Both the position numbers and the translations under genes were made by a program. Positions 31,324 to 40,447 of a DNA stretch of 41,353 bases are shown here, piece by piece. Numbering within the stretch: the stretch's first letter is position 1; each line of letters starts with the position of its first letter. Under the pieces are notes generated by a model. The model searched no databases. It was not told the DNA's origin and saw only the letters and a list, made by a program, of their open reading frames with translations. This stretch comes from Verrucomicrobiaceae bacterium (GTDB lineage Bacteria; Verrucomicrobiota; Verrucomicrobiia; Verrucomicrobiales; Akkermansiaceae): assembly GCA_027491155.1 (NCBI GenBank), contig JAIXWR010000027.1, positions 1 through 41,353 of the forward strand, in the 5' to 3' direction.

Positions 31324-34197
31324 ATGGCACCACCGATGCGCCGCCTTTTCCTCGCCCTCGCCCCGATCCCTCTCGCCGTCGCCACGGCGCAAGAGCCCGT
31401 CGACTTCAATCGCGACATCCGGCCGCTGCTCAACAAGAACTGCACCATCTGCCACGGCGGGGTGAAGCAGGCCGGCGACGTGTCCTTCCTCTATCGCGAG
31501 GAAGCGCTCGGCAAAGGGGAGTCCGGCAAGACGGTGATCGTCCCCGGCGACCCCGCCGCGTCGGAACTGATCCGCCGGATCAAGAGCGACGACCCCGACG
31601 AAAAGATGCCGCCGCCAGAGGACCACCCGCATCCGCTGGAGCCGGAACAGGTCGCGCTGCTCGAACGCTGGATCACCGAAGGCGCGAAATGGGGCGAGCA
31701 CTGGTCCTTCCAAAAGCCGGTCGAGCCCCCGGTCCCGCCCCTCAAGAACAGCTCCTGGCCGAAAGCCGACCTCGACCGCCACGTGCTCGCCAAACTCGAA
31801 GCGCTCGACCTTTCCCCGTCCGCCGAAGCCTCTCCCGCCGAATGGCTGCGCCGCGCCTCCCTCGACCTCACCGGCCTCCCGCCCTCGCTCGAGGATTGGC
31901 AATCGTTCCAACAATCCTATATCAACAATCCTCAATCAGCAATCGAAGCGGCCGCCGACCGCCTCCTCGCCTCGCCCCACTTCGGCGAACGCTGGGCCTC
32001 GATGTGGCTCGACCTCGCCCGCTACTCGGACACCTTCGGCTTCGAAAAGGACCCGCACCGCGACATCTGGCCTTTCCGCGACTGGGTGATCAACGCCTTC
32101 AACGCCGACATGCCCTTCGATGCCTTCACCGTGAAGCAGCTCGCCGGTGACTTGTTAGAGAACCCGGAACCCGGCGACCTGATCGCCTCCGCCTTCCACC
32201 GCAATACCCAGAACAACACCGAAGGCGGCACCGACGACGAGGAATACCGCCTCGCCGCCGTGATGGACCGCGTCAACACGACCTGGACCGCCTGGAACGC
32301 CACCACCTTCGGCTGCGTGCAATGCCACGCGCACCCCTACGATCCTTACCCGCACGAGGACTACTACAAGTTCATGGCCTTCTTCAACAACACGGAGGAC
32401 GTTGACATCGACAGCGACTTCCCGCGCACCAAGGTCGCCAACGATCCGGCCGCGCAGGGCGACGCGGTGCGGCTGGAAAAGGAGATCCGCCGGCTGCGCG
32501 ACGCGATCAACGGGGAAGGAAAGACGCTCGCCGCGGGCATCGCCGACTGGCAGACCTTCCACGCCACCGCCGCGAAATCCAGCGGCCCGGACGGCCAGCT
32601 CACCCCGCAGTCCGACGGCATCATCCACGCCTCCGGCACCAACCCTTCGGGCGCGGTTTACACGCTGACCGGCCCGGCGCTGCCTTTCGCCGCGCTCCAA
32701 ATCGACATCCTCCCCAAAAGCGACGACCCCACGACCTGGTCCGGGCGCGGTGAAGTGGTCTCCAAGCTGGAGGTGGACCTGGTGAAGGCGGATGGCACCC
32801 GCCAGCCGGTGACCTTCAAGGAAGTCATCGCCGACTTCCTCGCCGGACCCTTCGATCCGAACGAATCGATCCGCGACGGGGCACCGGGCTTCGGCGAGTT
32901 CCCGATGCTGCACGGCCCGCGCCGCGGGTGGTTCGTGCCGGACCAGGCGGTCATGCCGGCGGCCGGCGACCAATTCGAGATCCGCATCCGCCACGGTGCA
33001 CGCTGCAACGAAAGCCAGTCCTGCGTGCTGAACCGCTTCAAGATCTCCCTCTCCGGCGACCCGCGGCTGGTGGCGCTGGTCAACGCTCCGGAGCGGGCGG
33101 CCCGCTGGCAGCAACACCAAAAACTCAACCAGCAGTACAACGCCATCCCCGGCAAGACGATTCCGGTGATGCAGGAACGCCTGCCCGCCGCGACCCGAGA
33201 CACCCGCGTCTTCATCCGCGGCAACCGGATGACCCGCGATGCCGTGGTCAAGCCGGGCATCCCCGCGATCACCGGAGGCCCGCAGGGCGATGCGCCGCTC
33301 AACCGCCTCGACATGGCCCGCTGGCTGGTCGGCGAAAGCAACCCGCTCGCGGCCCGGGTCATGGCGAACCGGCTGTGGGCGGAACTCTTCGGCACCGGCA
33401 TCGTCGAGACCCAGGAAGACTTCGGCAGCTCCGGCCTCGCCCCGGCGAACCAGCCGCTGCTCGACCACCTCGCGCTGCGCTTGCAGAAGCACCACCAGTG
33501 GCGGATCAAGCCCTTCCTCCGCGAGCTGGTACTATCGGCATCGTACCGCCAGACCTCGAAGGCTTCGCCGGAACTCGTCGCCCGCGATCCCAAGAACCAG
33601 CTCGCCGCCCGCGGCCCGCGCCAGCGGCTCACGGCCGAGATGGTGCGCGACCAGGCCCTGCTGGTCTCCGGTTTGCTCTCGCGCAAACAGTTCGGCCCGC
33701 CGGTCTATCCGCCGCAGCCGGAAGGCATCTGGCGATCGGTCTACAACGGCCAGACCTGGAACACTTCCCAGGGTGAGGACCGCTACCGCCGCGGGCTTTA
33801 CACCTACTCGAAGCGCACCAGCGGCTTCCCCGGTTTCCTGACCTTCGACATGCCGACCCGCGACGTCTGTTCGGCCCGGCGCATCTCGACCAATACTCCC
33901 TTGCAAGCGCTGGTCACCCTGAACGACCCCGCCCACATCGAGTTCGCCCGGGCATTCGCCAAGCGGATGAGCGGGGCGACGATGGAAGAGAGGGTCGCGC
34001 ACGGCTACCGCCTGATCACCTTGCAGGACGCGCCGGCCCCCGTGATCGCCACGCTTTCGAAGCTCCACGCCGATGCGAAGGCGGACTACGAGAAGACTCC
34101 CGCCGAATCCGCCAAGCTCGCCCCGACCCCCGACGAAGCCGCGCTGGTCCTCGTCGCCAACACGCTCCTCAACTCCGACATCGCGCTGAACCGATGA
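31324..34197 (+). CDS. PSCyt1-DUF1549-DUF1553 protein
   Basis: 957 aa (alternative ATG at 31336). Signal peptide MRRLFLALAPIPLAVATA. N-terminal PSCyt1 c-type cytochrome segment: CTICHGG (heme-binding C-x-x-C-H, about 39-43) with later M-P-P (KMPPPEDH, about 96). DUF1549 (PSCyt2) follows with WLRRASLDLTGLPPS, FGERWASMWLDLARYSDT, and NTQNNTEGGTDDEEYR. The C-terminal half is DUF1553 (PSD1): NPLAARVMANRLWAELFGTG, and the CSARRISTNTPLQALVTLND block. The family is abundant in Planctomycetes and Verrucomicrobia and proposed to work with DUF1501 partners in polysaccharide or sulfated-glycan metabolism; no biochemical role is settled. It overlaps the DUF1501 gene by 4 nt. It contains the heptamer repeat at 31912-31946. 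Confidence 0.93.
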   Translation: MAPPMRRLFLALAPIPLAVATAQEPVDFNRDIRPLLNKNCTICHGGVKQAGDVSFLYREEALGKGESGKTVIVPGDPAASELIRRIKSDDPDEKMPPPEDHPHPLEPEQVALLERWITEGAKWGEHWSFQKPVEPPVPPLKNSSWPKADLDRHVLAKLEALDLSPSAEASPAEWLRRASLDLTGLPPSLEDWQSFQQSYINNPQSAIEAAADRLLASPHFGERWASMWLDLARYSDTFGFEKDPHRDIWPFRDWVINAFNADMPFDAFTVKQLAGDLLENPEPGDLIASAFHRNTQNNTEGGTDDEEYRLAAVMDRVNTTWTAWNATTFGCVQCHAHPYDPYPHEDYYKFMAFFNNTEDVDIDSDFPRTKVANDPAAQGDAVRLEKEIRRLRDAINGEGKTLAAGIADWQTFHATAAKSSGPDGQLTPQSDGIIHASGTNPSGAVYTLTGPALPFAALQIDILPKSDDPTTWSGRGEVVSKLEVDLVKADGTRQPVTFKEVIADFLAGPFDPNESIRDGAPGFGEFPMLHGPRRGWFVPDQAVMPAAGDQFEIRIRHGARCNESQSCVLNRFKISLSGDPRLVALVNAPERAARWQQHQKLNQQYNAIPGKTIPVMQERLPAATRDTRVFIRGNRMTRDAVVKPGIPAITGGPQGDAPLNRLDMARWLVGESNPLAARVMANRLWAELFGTGIVETQEDFGSSGLAPANQPLLDHLALRLQKHHQWRIKPFLRELVLSASYRQTSKASPELVARDPKNQLAARGPRQRLTAEMVRDQALLVSGLLSRKQFGPPVYPPQPEGIWRSVYNGQTWNTSQGEDRYRRGLYTYSKRTSGFPGFLTFDMPTRDVCSARRISTNTPLQALVTLNDPAHIEFARAFAKRMSGATMEERVAHGYRLITLQDAPAPVIATLSKLHADAKADYEKTPAESAKLAPTPDEAALVLVANTLLNSDIALNR
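31912..31946 (+). repeat. Heptamer array CAATCNN inside the DUF1549 gene
   Basis: Five units in 7-bp register (CAATCCT, ATATCAA, CAATCCT, CAATCAG, CAATCGA), with a further CAATCGT at 31900 out of register. It is translated in frame as an Asn/Gln/Ser-rich loop (YINNPQSAIEA). It matches the array at 19823-19857 in unit and copy number. Confidence 0.75.
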
Positions 34198-35660
34198 ACC
34201 TCTTCCAACAACTCCACCTAGAACGCGCCCGTCACGCCACCCGCCGGCATTTCCTGCGGGACTGCTCCATCGGTCTCGGCGGCTTGTGGCTGGCCTCGCA
34301 GAGCCAAGGCGCCGTGCTGAAGAAGGATCCCGCGAACCCGCTGATGCCCGATCTCTCCCACTTCGCGCCGAAGGCGAAGCGGGTGATCTACCTGCACATG
34401 GCCGGCTCGCCGAGCCAGCTCGAGCTCTTCGACCACAAGCCGGAGCTCGCCAAGCTCGACGGCAAGGAGTGCCCGCAGGAGTTCCTCGAAGGCAAGCAGT
34501 TCGCCTTCATCCAGGGCGTGCCGAAGATGCTCGGCTCGCAGTTTCCCTTCCATCAGGCGGGCAAGAGCGGCCAGTGGATCTCCGACCGCCTGCCCCATTT
34601 CGAAAAGGTCATCGACGAGGTCTGCTTCATCAAATCGATGTGGACCGACCAGTTCAACCACGGCCCCGCGCAGCTCCTGATGCACACCGGCAGCGCGATC
34701 CCCGGGTCCCCGTCGGCCGGCGCATGGGCGACCTACGGCCTCGGTTCGGAGAATGCCAACCTGCCCGGCTTCATCGTGCTGACCTCCGGCGGCAAGAACC
34801 CCGACGCCGGCAAATCGGTCTGGGGATCCGGCTACCTGCCCAGCGTCTATCAGGGCGTGCAATGCCGCTCGCAGGGCGAGCCGGTGCTCTATCTCTCGAA
34901 TCCCGACGGAGTCTCGCAAGCCTTGCGCCGCCGGACCCTCGACGCGCTGAACGACCTCAACCAGCGCGTCGCCACCGAGGTCGGCGACCCGGAGACCGTC
35001 ACCCGCATCGCCCAGTATGAAATGGCCTTCCGCATGCAGATCCACGCGTCGGATGCCTTCGACCTGAAGCAGGAGCCGGAAGCGATGCATAAGATGTACG
35101 GCACCGCCCCCGGCCAGGAATCCTTCGCCAACAACTGCCTGCTCGCCCGTCGCCTCGCGGAGCGCGGCGTCCGCTTCATCCAGCTCTTCGACTGGGGCTG
35201 GGACTCCCACGGCACCGATCCGCAGACCGACTTGCGTCAGGGCTTCGTCGACAAGTGCAACCAGATCGACAAGCCGATCGCCGCCTTGCTCAACGACCTC
35301 AAGCAGCGCGGGCTGCTCGACGAAACGCTGGTCATCTGGTCCGGCGAATTCGGCCGCACCCCGATGCGCGAGAACCGCGGCGGCGTCGAGATGAGGAACG
35401 TCGGCCGCGACCACAGCCCGAGCGCCTACACCCTGTGGATGGCCGGCGGCGGCGTGAAGCCCGGATTCACCTACGGCGAGACCGATCCCATCGGCTACGA
35501 GGCCGCCATCGACAAGGTCAGCGCCCACGATTTCCATGCGACCCTGATGGCCTTGCTCGGCTTCGATCACAAGAAGCTCACCTATCCCTACCAGGGCCTC
35601 GACCAACGGCTGAGCAATGTCACCAAGCCCTCGCGGGTGGTGAAGGAAGTGATGGCGTGA
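34194..35660 (+). CDS. DUF1501 protein with twin-arginine signal
   Basis: 488 aa. The N-terminus holds a Tat-type motif TRRHFLRD followed by a hydrophobic stretch (CSIGLGGLWLASQSQG). The body is the DUF1501/sulfatase-like fold: IYLHMAGSPSQLELFDHKPE, FNHGPAQLLMHTGS, FDWGWDSHG, WSGEFGRTPM and GRDHSPSAYTLWMAGGGV, which keep the metal-binding pattern of the alkaline phosphatase superfamily. It is probably exported folded and acts with the PSCyt1/DUF1553 protein whose gene it overlaps (ATGA, 34194-34197). Substrate unknown. The palindromic repeat at 35710 follows 49 bp after the stop. Confidence 0.93.
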   Translation: MNLFQQLHLERARHATRRHFLRDCSIGLGGLWLASQSQGAVLKKDPANPLMPDLSHFAPKAKRVIYLHMAGSPSQLELFDHKPELAKLDGKECPQEFLEGKQFAFIQGVPKMLGSQFPFHQAGKSGQWISDRLPHFEKVIDEVCFIKSMWTDQFNHGPAQLLMHTGSAIPGSPSAGAWATYGLGSENANLPGFIVLTSGGKNPDAGKSVWGSGYLPSVYQGVQCRSQGEPVLYLSNPDGVSQALRRRTLDALNDLNQRVATEVGDPETVTRIAQYEMAFRMQIHASDAFDLKQEPEAMHKMYGTAPGQESFANNCLLARRLAERGVRFIQLFDWGWDSHGTDPQTDLRQGFVDKCNQIDKPIAALLNDLKQRGLLDETLVIWSGEFGRTPMRENRGGVEMRNVGRDHSPSAYTLWMAGGGVKPGFTYGETDPIGYEAAIDKVSAHDFHATLMALLGFDHKKLTYPYQGLDQRLSNVTKPSRVVKEVMA

Positions 35661-35709
35661 AGCGGGGCGGTGCAGGCTGGCGACTGCAGGCGCCCCAGAC
35701 AGGGAAATG

Positions 35710-35736
35710 GGTCCTATAGGTCTTATAAGACCTATT
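35710..35736. repeat. Palindromic 9-bp repeat cluster
   Basis: Contains ATAGGTCTTATAAGACCTAT (35716-35735), a perfect 20-bp palindrome, and reads as three related 9-bp units: GGTCCTATA, GGTCTTATA, AGACCTATT. AT-rich in GC-rich surroundings. It lies after the DUF1501 gene and before the small ORF. It may be a terminator-like or protein-binding repeat. Nothing else is supported in 35661-35814. Confidence 0.7.
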
Positions 35737-35814
35737 CTTCAGAAGAACCGCCACCGCAGTCCAAGGGTCCACCCCGGGATTGCCACCGACCGCCATTCCG
35801 TCATCCTGCCACCC

Positions 35815-35979
35815 TTGAATCCCGACGACGCCGAAGACTCGCTGGTCCGCGCGCTGATGGAGCCGCTGCCCAAGACCGGCTACCTCACCGCCGCCGGTCA
35901 GGAATTCCTCGAGACCTGGAAGCCGAAGCTGCTCGATGCGTTTCGCCAGGCCCGAGAAAAACTGCAGGCGCTGGAGTGA
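35815..35979 (+). CDS. Small hypothetical protein
   Basis: 54 aa from TTG 35815 (NPDDAEDSLVRALMEPLPKT, ending REKLQALE). The open frame extends upstream to an ATG at 35707, but that part runs through the palindromic repeat and is unlikely to be coding. The SLVRALMEPL stretch resembles the N-terminus of the next protein (DFVDAVMKPL), followed in both by a helical segment. The two genes are 48 bp apart on the same strand. Function unknown; could be a small regulator. Confidence 0.4.
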   Translation: MNPDDAEDSLVRALMEPLPKTGYLTAAGQEFLETWKPKLLDAFRQAREKLQALE

Positions 35980-36027
35980 AGGGCGGAGATTGCCAAACGG
36001 CGCCGGAACGCGTCAGAGTGCGAGGCG

Positions 36028-38205
36028 ATGGAATTGGATGCCGAACGCCATGATTTCGTCGATGCGGTGATGAAGCCGCTCGGCGGCGGGTCGGCGCGGC
36101 GGGATTTGTTAGAGAAGGCCGTGGCCTTGGCGACGACGCTTCCACCGCCTTCAAATGGCGACAGCATCCGCAGCGCGACCATGCGAATGGAATCGACGGC
36201 CCGGCGCTTTCCGCTCCGTCAGCGGATCGCCCTCGCCGCGGTGACGGCGGTGGCGCTGGTGGTGCCCTGGCTGACCGTCGCCGGACCCGCCGCACGGGAG
36301 TCGCTGGCGGGGATCTGGACCGCCAATCTCACGACCAGGGTAACCTCCACCGTCTGCTGCAGCCGCCCGGAAGTTCCGAGCTTGCCCGGGATCCCGAAGT
36401 CGGAACGGGATCATCGCTTCATCCGGCACGTCGGGAAGCACGTTTCTCCCGCCGACCTCGCGCTGCTGGCGGGCGACTTCCTCCAAACCAGTCCGCCGGC
36501 GCAATGGAAGCCGGTATGGGAGGCCCACCCGCGCGAACCGTGGCACTACTACACGTATGCCATCGCCTATCAACGGGAGCACAAGCGCTGGCCGGATCGC
36601 TTTGTGGAAACCGGCGAGGCGCTCGATCCGGATAACGGCTGGTTCCGCCTGATGCGCGGCGCGGCGCGAATGGATGATGCCATCGGAGTGGCTCCGCCGC
36701 CGAAGGTAACGAAAGCCGAGAAACTGGCCGCGCGGGCAAAGGGGCTGCCGCCGCCGAAGACTCCTGCGATCACGGGCAAGCCGCCGCGTGTGATCATCGA
36801 TGCCACGGCATTTCAAGAAGGCTGGGACGATCTTGTCATGGCCCTCGCGATGCCGCGGCTCGATGACTACCGGTCCCGTCTCGATGCAGTCCGGCTGGCA
36901 GCCTATCCCGTCCCGGTGGACTACCCGGACCTGAGCAGCCACCCGATGCTGTTCGTCGGCCAGCCCGATTTTTATGCGTCCGGGTGGATCGATCTGGTCC
37001 GCTATGGAGAAGCTTTCCAGCTCGCCGCCGATCAAGCCGCGAAGGCCGGGGACAAAGAACGGCTGTTGGAACTCGGCCGGCTCCACTCGCGGATGGTGCG
37101 GGCCTTGTGCGGAAGCGCTTCCGGAGTTCTTCCCGGGATCGTCGCCCGCCGCCACGCCAAGGACGGCGCGTCCGGATTCTCGAAAGCATGGTCGGACCTA
37201 GGGGAGGCGACGGCAGCCGCGCGCTACCGGACCTTGGCCGACCATCTCGACACCAGGCTGCACCCGGATCCCCCGGCCCCGGCGGACGCGCTTTCGGAGA
37301 ACCGGGGCAGCAACCTGGCCAATGCTGCCGGCGGCTTCCGCTCCAGCAGCAGTTCCGGTGACCCTGGCGTGACCGAGCCCGAACTGCGCGGCGGCCGTCT
37401 CGCGGAGTACGCGATGTACGAACGGCTGATGATGCACGGCGTCGCCCTCCTGCTCTCTCTCGCGCTGGCCTTCCTCCTGATCGTCCCTTGGCTGGCACGT
37501 AACGATCTCGGCCCGCTGCCCGCGCGCCTCGCCGGCCTGTTGGACCGGCGCGACCACGGCTGGATCGCCCTGCTCGGCGTCCTGCTGCCTGCGGGGCTCT
37601 ATGCTTTCTCGACGAGGCTGCCGTGGATGGACCCGCGCGAATTCAGCCTCTCCGGCGACCGCTTCTTCCTGTGGCTGCTGCAAGCGCTGGCGCTGGTGGT
37701 GGCGATCGTTCTCGGCACCCTGCAAGCCGCCCGCTGGCGACTGGGCCGTCGCGGCGCGGTGCTCGCGCTGGGCTGGATCGGTGGCGATCCCGGACGGCTG
37801 GTCCTTGCCGTGGTTCTCGCGCTCATCCCCATGGCATCCGTCATTTCACAACTCAACGAAGCCTGGAATCTGTCCGAACCTTGGGCTGCGATTCTGGTCG
37901 CCGCCATGCTTGCTTTTCCCGTGCTCTGGCTGGCCGTCCTCGCAATCGGCTGCTTCCGCCACGCCCCTGATCGCGCGCTGCACCGCGCCACCCTGATGGT
38001 CGCCGCGCGGCCCTTCGTCGCCGCTGCGATGGCCGCCGCCGCGGTCGCGATCCCCGCGATCCACCGCGAAGAGAAAAAGTGGACCGCACGCGCGGATTTC
38101 GACGCGATGAAGAACGGCCACAACGTGTTGGTTCCGCGCTCTGAAACCGAATACGGCCGGTGGATCGCGAACGAGACCCTGCGAAGGCTGGATGAGGCGG
38201 AGTGA
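36028..38205 (+). CDS. Large multi-pass membrane protein, unknown function
   Basis: 725 aa. A short cytoplasmic N-terminus (about 1-65, with DFVDAVMKPLGGGSARRDLL) leads to a membrane segment (about 68-87). A large periplasmic region (about 90-465) follows, including a HYYTYAIAYQREHKRWPDRF helix and an unstructured Ser/Gly stretch (about 420-450). Six further hydrophobic segments form the C-terminal part (LALAFLLIVPWLA through AAAMAAAAVAIPAI). No catalytic motif or family is recognised. It could be a sensor or anti-sigma-like protein because of its N-terminal cytoplasmic helix, but no sigma factor lies next to it. Contains the TTG-TTA-GAG codon motif. Confidence 0.85.
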   Translation: MELDAERHDFVDAVMKPLGGGSARRDLLEKAVALATTLPPPSNGDSIRSATMRMESTARRFPLRQRIALAAVTAVALVVPWLTVAGPAARESLAGIWTANLTTRVTSTVCCSRPEVPSLPGIPKSERDHRFIRHVGKHVSPADLALLAGDFLQTSPPAQWKPVWEAHPREPWHYYTYAIAYQREHKRWPDRFVETGEALDPDNGWFRLMRGAARMDDAIGVAPPPKVTKAEKLAARAKGLPPPKTPAITGKPPRVIIDATAFQEGWDDLVMALAMPRLDDYRSRLDAVRLAAYPVPVDYPDLSSHPMLFVGQPDFYASGWIDLVRYGEAFQLAADQAAKAGDKERLLELGRLHSRMVRALCGSASGVLPGIVARRHAKDGASGFSKAWSDLGEATAAARYRTLADHLDTRLHPDPPAPADALSENRGSNLANAAGGFRSSSSSGDPGVTEPELRGGRLAEYAMYERLMMHGVALLLSLALAFLLIVPWLARNDLGPLPARLAGLLDRRDHGWIALLGVLLPAGLYAFSTRLPWMDPREFSLSGDRFFLWLLQALALVVAIVLGTLQAARWRLGRRGAVLALGWIGGDPGRLVLAVVLALIPMASVISQLNEAWNLSEPWAAILVAAMLAFPVLWLAVLAIGCFRHAPDRALHRATLMVAARPFVAAAMAAAAVAIPAIHREEKKWTARADFDAMKNGHNVLVPRSETEYGRWIANETLRRLDEAE

Positions 38206-38271
38206 GGACGAATCCACACTCCATGCTCGACCCCGCGCGCTCCCTCCGTTCGATTCCGCGCTGAGAAACCC

Positions 38272-39426
38272 ATGCCCGCCACTGCCACCCGCTTGTCCGC
38301 CTTCACCGAGTCCGTGATCCGCGGCACCACCCGCCTCGCCAACGAACACGGCGCGATCAATCTCGCCCAGGGCTTCCCCGACTTCGATCCGCCGGAAGAA
38401 CTGCTCGCCGCCCTCGAGCGCGCGACCCGCGGGCCGCATCACCAGTATGCCGTGACCTGGGGCGCGCCGCGCTTTCGCGACGCGCTGGCGAAGAAGATCT
38501 CGCGCTTCACCGGGCTGGAGGTCGATCCCGACCGGCACCTGGTCGTCACCTGCGGCAGCACCGAGGCGATGATGGTCGCGATGATGACCGCCTGCAATCC
38601 GGGCGACAAGGTGATCGTCTTCTCGCCCTTCTACGAGAACTACGCCGCCGACGCGATCCTCTCCGGCGCCGAGCCGATCTACGTCGCGCTGCGGCCGCCG
38701 GACTTCGGCTTCGACCGCGAGGAACTGGCGAAGGCCTTCGAGCAGAAGCCGAAGGCGATCGTCGTCTGCAATCCGTCCAATCCCACCGGCAAGGTCTTCA
38801 CCCGCGACGAGCTGCTTTACATTCTTCAGCTCGCGGAGGAGCACGATGCCTTCGTGATCATGGACGAGCCGTATGAGCACATCGTCTTCGAGCCGCACGA
38901 ACACGTCTACGCCTGCGCCCTGCCCGGTGCCGCGTCGCGGGTCATCACCTGCAACTCGCTGTCGAAGACCTACTCGATCACCGGCTGGCGGCTCGGCTAC
39001 GTCCACGCCGCGCCGGAGGTCATCGCGCAGGCCCGGAAGGTCCACGATTTCCTCACCGTCGGTGCCGCCGCGCCGCTGCAGGAAGCGGCCGTCGCGGGGC
39101 TGGAACTGCCCGACAGCTACTATGCCGGCCTGACTTCGCTCTACACCGCGAAGCGCGACGTCTTCCTCGGCTACCTGCGCGAGCTCGGCCTGCCCTTCAC
39201 CGAACCGCAGGGCGCCTACTACGTCATGCTCGACATCTCCTCGTTTGGCTTCGCCACCGACAGCGAGGCCTCCGAATGGCTGATCAAGGAGATCGGCGTC
39301 GCCGGCGTGGCGGGCTCCAGTTTCTTCCGCGAGCCGGTGAACCATCTCATCCGCTTTCACTTCGCGAAGAGCGAGGGCATCCTGCGCGCGGCCGGCGAGA
39401 AGCTGTTAGGCCTGCGCGACCGCTGA
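38272..39426 (+). CDS. PLP-dependent class I/II aminotransferase
   Basis: 384 aa. Fold type I motifs: INLAQGFPDFDPP (about 25-37), Tyr-Ala-Val ring-stacking region (HHQYAVTWGAP), VCNPSNPTGKV (about 165-175), IMDEPYEHIVF (Asp binding pyridine N), and SLSKTYSITGWRLGYV with the Schiff-base Lys (about 230) and the phosphate-binding Arg. C-terminal RFHFAKSE carries the substrate carboxylate Arg. Closest recognisable relatives are methionine/kynurenine/aromatic-type aminotransferases (YbdL-like); substrate cannot be fixed. Cytosolic. The ROK kinase gene converges 10 bp downstream. Confidence 0.92.
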   Translation: MPATATRLSAFTESVIRGTTRLANEHGAINLAQGFPDFDPPEELLAALERATRGPHHQYAVTWGAPRFRDALAKKISRFTGLEVDPDRHLVVTCGSTEAMMVAMMTACNPGDKVIVFSPFYENYAADAILSGAEPIYVALRPPDFGFDREELAKAFEQKPKAIVVCNPSNPTGKVFTRDELLYILQLAEEHDAFVIMDEPYEHIVFEPHEHVYACALPGAASRVITCNSLSKTYSITGWRLGYVHAAPEVIAQARKVHDFLTVGAAAPLQEAAVAGLELPDSYYAGLTSLYTAKRDVFLGYLRELGLPFTEPQGAYYVMLDISSFGFATDSEASEWLIKEIGVAGVAGSSFFREPVNHLIRFHFAKSEGILRAAGEKLLGLRDR

Positions 39427-39436
39427 GGCCGGCCGG

Positions 39437-40396
39437 TCAAGCCGGGTCGTTCCCTGAAACCCGTACTTCCCAGGCGGCATGGGCCAGCGCGATGGCACCG
39501 CAGACCCCGGCATCGTCGCCGAGGGACGGCGGCACGATGAACTCCCGGATGCCGTCATCGTCCAGGGCGGGCGAAGCGATGTAGCCCGCGGCGGTGTTCC
39601 GGAACGCGGCGCGCAGCTTGTCGAAGAACGCCGCTTCACCGAGCTGTCCGGCCTTTCTAACGCTGCCGCCGAGGATGATGCGTCGCGGCGAAAGCACGCA
39701 GGCGAGGTTGAAGAAGGCGTGGGCCATCGAGTGGATCGTGAAGTCCCACGCGGGATGATCCGGCGGCAGCGATTCGGCGGGCATGCCGGCCCGCTTCGCG
39801 ATCGCGGGGCCCGAGCACAGTCCTTCCCAGCAGCGGCCGTGATAGGGGCAGGTGCCGGCGAAGTCGTCGCCCTCGATCCGCGGCAAGCCCATGTGCCCCA
39901 TTTCCGGGTGCACCAGCCCGTGCAAGAGCCGTCCTCCCGCCATGCCGCCGCCGCCGATGCCGGTGCCGGCGGTGACGTAAACGAAGTCCGCCAGCCCCCG
40001 CGCCGCGCCCCAGGTCGCCTCGCCGAGCGCCGCGCCGTTCACGTCGGTGTCGAAGCCCGCCGGGATCCCGGGAAAGGCCGCTTTCAAGGGGCCCAGAATG
40101 TCCGCGCCCTGCCAGCCGGGCTTCGGCGTGGTGGTCACGCGGCCGTAGGTCGCGGATGCCTCGTCCAGATCGACCGGTCCGAACGATGCGACGCCCAGCG
40201 CCGCGATCGGGCCGTGTTCGTTTTGCCGATCGGACAGCCACGCTCCCACTTCGCGCATCAGGCGGACCGGATCGTCGCCGGTGTCGAAGCGGGTGCGGGC
40301 GAGGATGCCTTCGCCGGGGCCGCGGCCGACGGCGCAGACGAACTTGGTGCCGCCGGCCTCGATGGCTCCGACCAGCGGGCGTTCATGAAGCGTCAT
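39437..40396 (-). CDS. ROK-family fructokinase-like sugar kinase
   Basis: 319 aa from ATG 40396 (MTLHERPLVGAIEAGGTKFV); an in-frame start at 40420 is possible. ATP-binding GAIEAGGTKFVCAVG is characteristic of the fructokinase branch (ScrK/YdhR-like). Sugar-binding region: FDTDVNGAALGEATWG with catalytic Asp, and VYVTAGTGIGGG. The zinc site is GHMGLPR ... CPYHGRCWEGLCSGPAI, with His, Cys, His and Cys ligands conserved. ATP-dependent phosphorylation of fructose or a related hexose in the cytoplasm. Convergent with the aminotransferase; the neighbouring membrane protein gene ends 51 bp upstream on the same strand. Confidence 0.9.
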   Translation of the reverse strand: MTLHERPLVGAIEAGGTKFVCAVGRGPGEGILARTRFDTGDDPVRLMREVGAWLSDRQNEHGPIAALGVASFGPVDLDEASATYGRVTTTPKPGWQGADILGPLKAAFPGIPAGFDTDVNGAALGEATWGAARGLADFVYVTAGTGIGGGGMAGGRLLHGLVHPEMGHMGLPRIEGDDFAGTCPYHGRCWEGLCSGPAIAKRAGMPAESLPPDHPAWDFTIHSMAHAFFNLACVLSPRRIILGGSVRKAGQLGEAAFFDKLRAAFRNTAAGYIASPALDDDGIREFIVPPSLGDDAGVCGAIALAHAAWEVRVSGNDPA

Positions 40397-40447
40397 GCCG
40401 TCACCCGAACGCCGCGGCACGCGGATGCCAAGGTTTTTTCCGGCCCC

